A stretch of DNA of 15,604 nt from DATGEP01 sp035310125 (GTDB lineage: Bacteria; Chloroflexota; Ktedonobacteria; Ktedonobacterales; JADMIN01): positions 1 through 15,604 of the forward strand of contig DATGEP010000348.1 of NCBI GenBank assembly GCA_035310125.1, given 5' to 3'. The notes below the pieces were generated by a model, which saw only the letters and a list, made by a program, of their open reading frames with translations, did no database searches and was not told the origin of the DNA. This document shows, one piece after another, positions 6,104-13,287 of the stretch. Numbering within the stretch: position 1 is the stretch's first letter; the number at the start of each line of letters is the position of its first letter. Both the position numbers and the translations under genes were made by a program.

Positions 6104-6729
6104 GGGCGCGCTCCATTCTCGTCGTCTCCGTTCTGGGCCAAATAGACGGTGAGGAGGCGGCGCTTTGCCCGCGAGACACGCCGCGCGGTGGCCTGCGGCG
6201 AGGTACCCAGGATCTCGGCGGCCTCGACGGCGGTGAAGCCGCGCACGACCGTCAGCAGCAGGCACGCCGAATCTTCGGGTGCCAGGTCAGCCAGCGCCGC
6301 GCTGACGGCCTCGCTTTCGGCGATGGCATCCTCGAACGCGGCCAGTGTAAGTAAGCCGCCGGCTTCCAGTGCGGCCTCACTGCGATGCAACGACTCCCAA
6401 CGAATTAGCCGGTGGCGCCGCAGCGCGGAGACCGCCCGGCAGTAGGCGGCGTGATAGAGCCATCGGCGCTGCTCCTCTGGCTTGCCGGGACCATCGAACG
6501 GCGGCGTCTCGCGTTTGACGGCGCGCCAGCCGTCATAAAACGTATCTTGCAAGAGGTCGCGCGCTTGTTCGGCGTCACGCACCATTCCGCGCAAGAAGCC
6601 ATACAGCTCCCGCTCGTGCCGCTCGACCAGTTCCGTGAAGTCGGCGAAGGTGAGCGGCTCCAGCGTAGCGGACGTGTTCAGCGTTGGATCAGGCACGGGC
6701 GCTTCCCTCAGTATCCGTGGCGCGAGCAT
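6100..6729 (-). CDS. ECF-type RNA polymerase sigma factor
   Basis: A 209-residue sigma-70 family protein of ECF size that directs RNA polymerase to its own promoters. Region 2 spans about 31-108, with the D-A-E-x-A-R-D-L-L-Q-D-T-F-Y-x-G-W-R-A core at 52-70 that binds the polymerase clamp and melts the -10. Region 4 spans about 142-197, with a helix-turn-helix (F-T-A-V-E-A-A-E-I-L-G-T-S-P-Q-A-T-A-R-R) at 165-184. There is no extra C-terminal domain. The start is the ATG at 6727-6729, since AGGAGG lies 7 nt upstream; an upstream Met (6759) has no such box. The stop overlaps the anti-sigma start by 4 nt. Such pairs usually control their own operon; I could not pick out a matching ECF promoter in the 79-nt gap before it, so transcription may also come through from the helicase gene. 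Confidence 0.92.
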   Translation of the reverse strand: MLAPRILREAPVPDPTLNTSATLEPLTFADFTELVERHERELYGFLRGMVRDAEQARDLLQDTFYDGWRAVKRETPPFDGPGKPEEQRRWLYHAAYCRAVSALRRHRLIRWESLHRSEAALEAGGLLTLAAFEDAIAESEAVSAALADLAPEDSACLLLTVVRGFTAVEAAEILGTSPQATARRVSRAKRRLLTVYLAQNGDDENGARP

Positions 6730-6736
6730 GCGTTTC

Positions 6737-6742
6737 CCTCCT
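6737..6742 (-). promoter_or_regulatory. Ribosome binding site fixing the sigma-factor start
   Basis: A perfect AGGAGG on the minus strand, 7 nt before the ATG at 6727-6729. It lies downstream of the in-frame Met at 6759 and so argues for the shorter protein. Confidence 0.85.
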
Positions 6743-6808
6743 CGTATGCTGTACCGCACGAGGAAGGCGAAACCGGACAGGATGAAGATTCAGTACCCGG
6801 CGCGCGTG

Positions 6809-9800
6809 CTATTGCCTGGATGGCATCGCTTTCCACGCCGGGCAAGCCGGCGTGCGGCCATTCGTCCGGCGGGCTTTGGTTGTGGCATCGCGCCCGCAGT
6901 AGAAGCGCATGGCGGTCTGCTCCTGATAGAACGCGCAGGCTTCACAGGTGCGCGCCGCCGCGCGCTGGGCGCTTCCATTCTTAGATGTTTCGTGCGCGGG
7001 AATAGTAACGTGTGCCATTGAGGAGACGGCCGCAGGAATGGACGCAGCCGTCTTCGGAGCGGTCATCGGCCCCGACGCTTGGAGCGGCGCTGATGGCTCA
7101 ATCGGTGCGGCGTCAGTCGCGGGAGTGTCCGGCGGATCTTCCACCTGCCGCTTGCTCGTAAGGGCTGCCTGCGCTTCCTCCACCGCGCGCAGCGCCTTCG
7201 CGACTTCCGCGGCGGGATTGCGAATCCAATCGCGCGACCAGATACGATGGATGCGCCAACCCATGCGCTCCAGATGCTGCTGGCGCAGGCGGTCGCGGTC
7301 GCGGGCCGTCCTGGAGGAGTGGTACATCGCGCCGTCGCACTCGATGCCCAGCAGAAACCGCCCTCCGTCGCGTGGATCCTTCGCGGCGAGATCTATCCGG
7401 TAGCCAGAGCAGCCCACCTGGGTTGCCAGTGACAGCCCCTTCGCTGTCAGTGCGGTGTACACCGCCTCCTCGAAAGGCGACTCGAACTGGAGCGCGCCGT
7501 CGCCGCGCGCTTCGGCGTCGCGCTGTTGCTGCTCCAATACGCTTGGGCCGCGTTCGGCATACTCCAGATAGTCGCGTAGCGTCCGCGCACCGAGGTTCTT
7601 CAGCTCGCCGTGCAGGTCGCTGGCGTGGAGCGAGGCTACGAGAATGAGGCGGTGCTTGGCGCGGGTGACGGCGACATTTAGGCGTCGCTCGCCGCCCTCC
7701 CGGTTCACCGGCCCAAAGTTGCGCTCGACCCTACCGGACTCGTCGTGCTTGCCGTAGCCCACGCTCAAGAGAATCACGTCGCGCTCGTCGCCCTGCACGC
7801 TTTCCAGATTCTTGATGAAGAAGCCGCCGGGCGTATCTTCGTTCAGTAGATCGTCGTAGGCGGCCAGCTCTTCGTCTTGCTTGCGCCGTTTCTCCAGCGC
7901 CTCGCTGATAGCGCGCTGCTGCGCCTCGCTGAGTGCCACGACGCCCAGGCTCAGCTTCGGGCGCTCGCGCACATGCTCCACAATGAGGTCCACCACCCGC
8001 TCGGCCTCGCGCCGATTTTGCCGCGTGCGCCCCTTGTCATAGCGCCCATCCTCGACATACACGAAGCGCACGCCGTCTTGGTGATGCGCCTGTGGACCCG
8101 GGAAGGTCTGGAGCCTTCCATCATAGAAATGCGCGTTGGAGAAGGCGATAAGTGACTCGTGCTGGCTTCGATAGTGCCAGAGCAGCGACGACTCAGGAAA
8201 GCTCACCGCCTGGCACTCTTCGAGAATGCTGGAGGTGCGCTCATCTTCCTTCGCGTCGTCGTCATCCTCGGTGTCGTCGGCGGCGTCGGCCAGCGTCTTG
8301 GTGAAGAAGCGCGTCGGTGGAAGCTGTTTCGAGTCGCCGACGACGATCAGCTGTTTGCCGCGTAGGATGGCGCAGATGGCGTCTTCGGGGCAGACCTGCG
8401 ACGCCTCGTCGAAGACCACCACGTCGAAGAGCGCGTCTGGCGACTCAACGTACTGGCTCACGCTCAGCGGACTCATCAGCCAGCATGGCTTGAGCATGAG
8501 CATCGCTGGCGCTGTAGTTGCCACGACATGCCGGATGGAGCGGTGCCGCTTCTTGTTCACCTCGCGCCGCACTGCCTCGAACCCGCGTGTCAGGTCGTCG
8601 TCGGCGTGCTGTTGTGGCACATGCACGGCATCCACCCGCGCCTGGTGCAGCCGTGCCGCCAGCCGTCTCTGTGCGAGCTGCTGGTGATTGGCGTCCAGCT
8701 CGCGGAAGTGCGCGATAGTCTGCTCGTGGGTATCGCCGGAGAAGCGTGCCAGCGCCGGACACTCACGGCGAACGGCATCCAGCCAGAGCTGGTAGAAGCG
8801 TTTCTCGAACACGTCCACAAGGTCTCGCGGGAAGGGGCGCCTGCGCCGCGCCGCGCGTATCACCTCTCCCAAACCCAGCGCCTCACATCTCGCACGGTGG
8901 CCTACACATTCCAGCCACCGCTCCAGGCAGGGCAGATTCTCCAGGTGAAACGCGACACGCTCGCGGAGCGCCGCCACTGCCGTCTGCTGCTGCGTGTTCT
9001 CGGCATCGAGCAGCGCGTAGCGGGGAAGAACCGTATCGCTGTAGCGCAGCTCCTCCTCCACTGCGGCCAGCGCGTTGCGGGTGCGATCCAGCGCCGCGTG
9101 CAGCCGTTCCCGCGCTTCCACATCGCCGCCTTCCGCGAGCGTCTGTCGCAAGACCGTGGGCATCTCGCGGCGCGGGTAGGTATCCAGCAACACCTCAACC
9201 CAGGTTACTGCTTCTTCGGCTTCAACCCACCTCGTCTCCCAGCCAGCGTAGCGCGCGCCCAGATCATGCCGCAGCGCGCTCTCCTGACCGGCCAGCCAGC
9301 CATCCAGCGTATTCAGCTCGGCGGCGAGACGCACACAGGCGCGGAGCGCTTCCCAGGTAAGCGCAGCTTCGCTGGCAGGCAGGCGTCCGCCGGATGCCCC
9401 TACGGATTCCGTATCCGAGGCGGCATGCCGGAGATGAGGTGCAACGGTATCTACTGCCTGCCAGTACGTTCGCAGCGAGCCATGCACGCGCGTGAGACCA
9501 GCGAGAAGTGCACCCATCGGCGCGGTTTCCAGCGTGCGCGCGCCCTCGGCCAGCGGGCCTGGCTTGAGGAGCGCGCCCAGCGCCTCCCCCACGTCGCGCC
9601 ACTCGTCCAGTACCTCCGCAAGCGAGCTGGACACGTCGCGAAGCGCCGACCGTCCGCTGCTCGGTGCGGTCGCCAGTCGCGTCATCTCGCGTGTCATATC
9701 CTCCCGCGAAACGAGCGTGTGGAAGCGTGTCGTCCAGTCCACCGCCGCACGCAAGGCGAGCCAATCTGTTGCCTCCCCGCCGAAGAAGCGCCCGAAAACG

Positions 9801-12166
9801 CGGGCGTGCTCGATGCTGGCGTCCCGCAGACTGCGCTCCTCCTCCAGCAACCCGCGCGCTGCCGCTACGTCGGCGCAGATGCCCACTGCATTGCGCGTCT
9901 GCCCCGGTTGCAGCGTCGCGCGGACCTGCTTCAAATCCGCGTAGTACGCGGGCATGAATACATGCAGCACGCCCGCATAGGTGATGGTGAAGCGTTGCGC
10001 CAGCCCCGGCACATCCAGCGCGAAGAAAGCAGGCGTGTAGCGTGCTTCCAGGGTAGCGCGCACGCGGCGAGCCTCGGCATACCGTGTCGAGGCGTCGAGC
10101 GCCAGCGCCCGCACGCCCGCGAAGGCGTCGGCGTCGAGCCAGCTTGCGGGCGGTTGCGGCGTATTGAGCAGGCACGCGGCAATTTCGGCGAGCGCCGTGG
10201 CCGCTTCCACCGTATTCGGCGCGGAGAGGCCGCAGATCTCGGCCAGCGCGCCCACCGTCTCGCCGATGCGCGGCAGCAGAGACTGTGCCTGTGTCAGTCC
10301 GGTATCCAGCTCGGCGCGATGGATGATGGCGGCATCCTCTGGCACGTCGCGCGACGCGCGCAGGCAGGCTACCGCCCCGGCAGCCTCATCGGTCAGCGCG
10401 GCCAGGAGGGTAGTCGTCTCCAGCGCTCGTGCCGACGGCAGGCAGACCGGCTCGAAGCGTCTGAGGGCGTCGCCGTAGCGAGCGGCCTGCGCGGTCGCCA
10501 GCGCCAGCACATTCCGCAGACGGGCAGGCGCGCCCGGCAGCATCCAGTGCTCTGGCGGCAGTGGCGTGCGTCTTGCGTGCTCAGCCCGGCGCACCGCGAG
10601 ATCCGCCCAGCCGAAGGTTAGCGCCACATCCTCCTCGCCCAGGCTCTCGCGCAGGCGGCGAAGTCCGGCTTCGAGATCCGCCAGCCCGCGCACCAACAAA
10701 TCGAAGTGCGAGCGGATGCTGCCTTCCAGCTCCAGCGAAGGTGTCCGTGCCAGCGTCTGGCGCCAGGGATACGTCTCGAGCTCGTCCAGCACGTCTACGC
10801 GCGTCAGGAGCGATTTCAGCGCGCGGCGGCGCTCATCCATCTCGACGGCGCTCATCCCCGCGACATCTGCTATCGCGGCGTCTATATCCGGCGTAGCGGC
10901 CAGATGCGCCAGCGTAGCGTGCGCCTCGAAGGCCGACTTGCCCAGCGGGCCGCGCGGCGCGTGCAGCTCGCGCACATACTCGTTGAGCTGCTGGCGGGCG
11001 CTGGCGAGCGCGGACGAATCCCTGTTCCAGCGGCCCTCATTGTCTTGAGGGACTCTCAGATCCGTGACAGCTTCCACCTGCTGCTTGAGGTCGGCGAAGA
11101 ACGCTTTCTTGTCCGTTCGAGCGTTATGTAGGTCGAGCAAGAACTCGCCCAGCCCGGCAGCGCGCAGCCGCTGGCGCACGACATCGAGCGCGGCCATCTT
11201 TTCGCTGACGAAGAGCACCCGCCGGTTCTGCCCCAGAGATTCGGCGATGATGTTGGCGATGGTCTGGCTCTTGCCGGTGCCCGGCGGTCCCTGCAAGACG
11301 AAGCTGCGGCCCGCCTTCGCGGCCTGAATCGCCTCCTGCTGGCTGGAGTCCGCATCCAGAATCTCGAGCATGTCCTGTGGGCGCACACGCTCGTCCATCT
11401 CACCGGCCAGCGCTGGGTTGCCCGCGCGTGGCAGCACCGCCGCCTCCCCACCCAGCGCCCGCAGAATAGGGTGTGCCTTCGCTTCAGCCGCATGTTTGCC
11501 CAAATCCTGGTACATGACGAGCTTTTGGAAAGAGAACGCACCCAGGTGGGCCTCGCGCGCGATCGTCCAGGGCGAATCGGGCGGCAGCGCACGCTGGATG
11601 CGCCGGAAGATGTCTGCTAGGGTGAGCTGGCGCGGGCGGACGCCCTCGCTCTCCGCCGCAACGGCGACTTCTATTGTCTCGAAGGTTGGTAATGTGATGG
11701 AAAAGCTAGCATCGAGTCGCGCGGTCAGTGTCGGGTTGATGGTGATCTCTTCATCGCCCAGCAGCGCGAGCTGAAAGCTGCCGAAATAGCGCTTTTTGTC
11801 CAGTCCAACGGGCACGAGCACCAGTGGTGAGCGAATAGTGTCATCGCTGGTCGGCGTCTCCTTCCATTCGAGCAAGCCAAACGCCACATACAGCACTTGC
11901 ATGCCGCGATCGTTCAGCGCCTCGCGCGCTTTCGTGCGCAGCCGCTCCAGCCGCTTCGGAAAGTCATCCGGCTCAAGCGTTGTCGCTTCCGGTGTGAGCA
12001 CAGAAGGGTTCTTGCCATATACTAGCTTCCGAAACAGCTCATCCGCATCCACACGAAATTGCACCGAGGATGTCCGGCCGGTAGACGAAAAATAGAGCAG
12101 TGAATTGCGCCGGCTCATATCAAGTAAGTCATTACGCCAAGAGTTCAGCTTCTCATCCACCGCCAT
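6809..12166 (-). CDS. DUF4011 superfamily-1 helicase with C-terminal PD-(D/E)XK-like nuclease
   Basis: A 1785-residue ATP-driven nucleic-acid helicase fused to a nuclease. Residues about 5-50 match the DUF4011 head (W-R-x-D-L-L-D-M-S-R-R-N-S-L-L-Y-F). Walker A is G-P-P-G-T-G-K-S at 293-300, with motif Ia near 321-340. A mostly helical insert of about 900 residues follows. Walker B is D1253-E-A-S, motif III G-D-S-K-Q-L-P-P at 1277-1284, motif IV W-H-Y-R-S-Q at 1330, motif V around E1455-S-V-Q-G-D-E-R-D, and motif VI V-A-V-T-R-A-K at 1498-1504. The nuclease (about 1565-1680) resembles DUF559/Vsr/MTES_1575 proteins, with D1592 and E1609-C-D1611-G as likely metal ligands. A Pro/Ala-rich linker leads to a four-Cys tail (C1741, C1744, C1757, C1775). 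The ATG at 12164-12166 follows GAGAGGG at 8 nt. All key residues are intact. Such enzymes are often linked to phage defence or repair; a role here is inference. Confidence 0.92.
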   Translation of the reverse strand: MAVDEKLNSWRNDLLDMSRRNSLLYFSSTGRTSSVQFRVDADELFRKLVYGKNPSVLTPEATTLEPDDFPKRLERLRTKAREALNDRGMQVLYVAFGLLEWKETPTSDDTIRSPLVLVPVGLDKKRYFGSFQLALLGDEEITINPTLTARLDASFSITLPTFETIEVAVAAESEGVRPRQLTLADIFRRIQRALPPDSPWTIAREAHLGAFSFQKLVMYQDLGKHAAEAKAHPILRALGGEAAVLPRAGNPALAGEMDERVRPQDMLEILDADSSQQEAIQAAKAGRSFVLQGPPGTGKSQTIANIIAESLGQNRRVLFVSEKMAALDVVRQRLRAAGLGEFLLDLHNARTDKKAFFADLKQQVEAVTDLRVPQDNEGRWNRDSSALASARQQLNEYVRELHAPRGPLGKSAFEAHATLAHLAATPDIDAAIADVAGMSAVEMDERRRALKSLLTRVDVLDELETYPWRQTLARTPSLELEGSIRSHFDLLVRGLADLEAGLRRLRESLGEEDVALTFGWADLAVRRAEHARRTPLPPEHWMLPGAPARLRNVLALATAQAARYGDALRRFEPVCLPSARALETTTLLAALTDEAAGAVACLRASRDVPEDAAIIHRAELDTGLTQAQSLLPRIGETVGALAEICGLSAPNTVEAATALAEIAACLLNTPQPPASWLDADAFAGVRALALDASTRYAEARRVRATLEARYTPAFFALDVPGLAQRFTITYAGVLHVFMPAYYADLKQVRATLQPGQTRNAVGICADVAAARGLLEEERSLRDASIEHARVFGRFFGGEATDWLALRAAVDWTTRFHTLVSREDMTREMTRLATAPSSGRSALRDVSSSLAEVLDEWRDVGEALGALLKPGPLAEGARTLETAPMGALLAGLTRVHGSLRTYWQAVDTVAPHLRHAASDTESVGASGGRLPASEAALTWEALRACVRLAAELNTLDGWLAGQESALRHDLGARYAGWETRWVEAEEAVTWVEVLLDTYPRREMPTVLRQTLAEGGDVEARERLHAALDRTRNALAAVEEELRYSDTVLPRYALLDAENTQQQTAVAALRERVAFHLENLPCLERWLECVGHRARCEALGLGEVIRAARRRRPFPRDLVDVFEKRFYQLWLDAVRRECPALARFSGDTHEQTIAHFRELDANHQQLAQRRLAARLHQARVDAVHVPQQHADDDLTRGFEAVRREVNKKRHRSIRHVVATTAPAMLMLKPCWLMSPLSVSQYVESPDALFDVVVFDEASQVCPEDAICAILRGKQLIVVGDSKQLPPTRFFTKTLADAADDTEDDDDAKEDERTSSILEECQAVSFPESSLLWHYRSQHESLIAFSNAHFYDGRLQTFPGPQAHHQDGVRFVYVEDGRYDKGRTRQNRREAERVVDLIVEHVRERPKLSLGVVALSEAQQRAISEALEKRRKQDEELAAYDDLLNEDTPGGFFIKNLESVQGDERDVILLSVGYGKHDESGRVERNFGPVNREGGERRLNVAVTRAKHRLILVASLHASDLHGELKNLGARTLRDYLEYAERGPSVLEQQQRDAEARGDGALQFESPFEEAVYTALTAKGLSLATQVGCSGYRIDLAAKDPRDGGRFLLGIECDGAMYHSSRTARDRDRLRQQHLERMGWRIHRIWSRDWIRNPAAEVAKALRAVEEAQAALTSKRQVEDPPDTPATDAAPIEPSAPLQASGPMTAPKTAASIPAAVSSMAHVTIPAHETSKNGSAQRAAARTCEACAFYQEQTAMRFYCGRDATTKARRTNGRTPACPAWKAMPSRQ

Positions 12167-12409
12167 CGTTCAATCCCTCTCAATATATAATCGCACCATG
12201 CACAGCGCGTCGTGTACTCATTACTGGTAGGTAACGTACATCACAATGCGAGTGTCGCGCTTGTGGAACAATTGGGCGCAGCGACAATAGAGAAGGAGAG
12301 CGTCATGACCGCCGATGCTGTTTCGGCTGGCATGCAGTGACCCATCGTGCCTGGCACCGGTGGACGCAGTGAGTTATTGGAGGAGAGTGCATCCAGGTGC
12401 GGCCTCGCG

Positions 12410-12805
12410 TCATGCGGGCAAGGCCAGCAGGTCCGGCTCGACCCACCCCGCCCGCGCCGCCACATCGCTCATCGTCTCGCGCCGCCAGTGCCGGTACGGC
12501 AGGTCCTTGTCGAGCAGTCGTGGAAACGCATCGAGAAAGGCCGCGAACTCCGTGATGTCGGGACGAGCCTCCACATGGTGGCCGACGATGCGTACCCAGA
12601 AGCGGGTGAGCGTCTCATGATACTTCCGCGCCTGTCCGTGGCGGGCGGCGAACTCCCGGATGCCCGCCGTGATCGTCTGGGTGGCCTCCTCGACGCCGCG
12701 CTCCCGGATGAGACCCCAGCTCAGGCGCAGATGGTCACGATGATGAAACTGCTCCGGGGGCAGCGACCCTCGCAGGAAAGATTGCACAAATTCGTCATCG
12801 GTCAT
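12410..12805 (-). CDS. Conserved hypothetical protein with HRDHLR and KYHET motifs, MarR partner
   Basis: A 131-residue soluble protein. It carries F-H-H-R-D-H-L-R-L-S-W at 20-30 and K-Y-H-E-T-L-T-R-F-W at 61-70, a pattern I recall from uncharacterised bacterial proteins of this length; I know no assigned function. His21, His22, Asp24, His25, His63 and Glu64 could form a metal site, which would make an enzyme possible; this is inference. The protein looks all-helical. I chose the ATG at 12803-12805, because GGAGGAGGAG precedes it closely; a longer frame to 12856 would reach back inside the MarR gene. It overlaps the MarR gene by 11 nt, so the two are translated together and it is the likely effector or target gene of that regulator. 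No terminator follows. Confidence 0.82.
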   Translation of the reverse strand: MTDDEFVQSFLRGSLPPEQFHHRDHLRLSWGLIRERGVEEATQTITAGIREFAARHGQARKYHETLTRFWVRIVGHHVEARPDITEFAAFLDAFPRLLDKDLPYRHWRRETMSDVAARAGWVEPDLLALPA

Positions 12806-13229
12806 GCGAAAGCTCCTCCTCCACAATGTGGAGTACCTGCAAGAAAGCGCCGGCATCGCCCGCGCCAGCGCGCGCGAGTACGCGCTCTTCGAGGGCGTTC
12901 AATACGCCGCTCACCCGCTCCCCCACCTGCCGGCCCGCATCGGTCAGCTCCACCAGCACCTGACGGCGGGACGCCGGATCGGTCCCGCGCACGATCCATC
13001 CGCGGCCCTCCAGCCGGTCCAGCAGACTCGTGAGGGTGGATCGCTTATGGCCGAAGCTGTGGTGCAGGTCGTTGATCGAGCATGGAGCGCTGCGCGCGAG
13101 ATACGCGAGCACGTGGGCCTCCGCCTGGGTGAGGCGCAGGTCATGGAATGAGCGCTCGATCCACAGCGATACCGCATGTGTGGTGCGCTCGAGCGACGGC
13201 ACGAGCGGCAACGTATAGGATTCTTTCAT
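12795..13229 (-). CDS. MarR family transcriptional regulator
   Basis: A 144-residue winged-helix regulator of normal MarR length, expected to bind a palindrome as a dimer and release it on binding a small ligand. Outer helices for dimerisation lie at about 11-31 and 103-143. The winged helix spans about 33-100: L-T-Q-A-E-A-H-V-L-A-Y-L at 33-44, S-I-N-D-L-H-H-S-F at 51-59, recognition helix H61-K-R-S-T-L-T-S-L-L-D-R-L, and wing D84-P-A-S-R-R-Q-V-L-V-E-L-T with the family's D-x-R/S-R signature. The ATG at 13227-13229 has no ribosome binding site; the -10 box ends only 10 nt upstream, so the mRNA would have a leader of about 3-4 nt or none. The promoter overlaps an inverted repeat, fitting self-repression. 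No other Met lies near, which supports this start. Confidence 0.9.
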   Translation of the reverse strand: MKESYTLPLVPSLERTTHAVSLWIERSFHDLRLTQAEAHVLAYLARSAPCSINDLHHSFGHKRSTLTSLLDRLEGRGWIVRGTDPASRRQVLVELTDAGRQVGERVSGVLNALEERVLARAGAGDAGAFLQVLHIVEEELSHDR

Positions 13230-13238
13230 ACGATAACG

Positions 13239-13260
13239 TACTATACATTTTCGTATAATA
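13239..13260. promoter_or_regulatory. Probable MarR operator
   Basis: The inverted repeat TACTATAC-ATTTTC-GTATAATA (22 bp, one mismatch between the arms) covers the -10 box and most of the spacer of the MarR promoter. MarR proteins commonly bind palindromes of this size over their own promoter. A second, shorter near-palindrome TACGATAACGTA (13229-13240) touches the start codon. Confidence 0.6.
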
Positions 13261-13268
13261 TGTGTCAA
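13240..13268 (-). promoter_or_regulatory. Consensus sigma-70 promoter of the MarR gene
   Basis: TTGACA (13263-13268) and TATAGT (13240-13245) are 17 bp apart on the minus strand, the same hexamers and spacing as at 2880-2908. The expected start of transcription is near 13232-13233, a few bases before the MarR ATG. The whole promoter fits in the 58-nt gap after the glycosyltransferase gene. Confidence 0.82.
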
Positions 13269-13287
13269 GTCTGCGGCTACGGGTTGC

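Noticed and set aside
6730..6808. Search for a self-controlled ECF promoter before the sigma gene
   Set aside because: No GGAAC-type -35 with a matching -10 at normal spacing could be read in the 79-nt gap.
8528..10621. A 697-codon open frame on the plus strand inside the helicase gene
   Set aside because: It lies wholly antisense to a gene with intact helicase motifs, is rich in Arg, Gln, His and Cys with no recognisable domain, and reflects the codon pattern of high-G+C coding DNA read on the other strand.
12182..12191. TATAAT/TATATT-like boxes just before the helicase gene
   Set aside because: No -35 box at 16-18 bp on either strand, and on the plus strand no gene follows; the helicase promoter remains unassigned.
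12347..13033. Plus-strand frame of 228 codons opposite the MarR and partner genes
   Set aside because: Antisense to two overlapping genes with clear motifs and start signals; its own translation has no recognisable domain.
13254..13259. TATAAT on the plus strand in the MarR control region
   Set aside because: It has no -35 partner and no plus-strand gene downstream; it is a by-product of the AT-rich palindrome.
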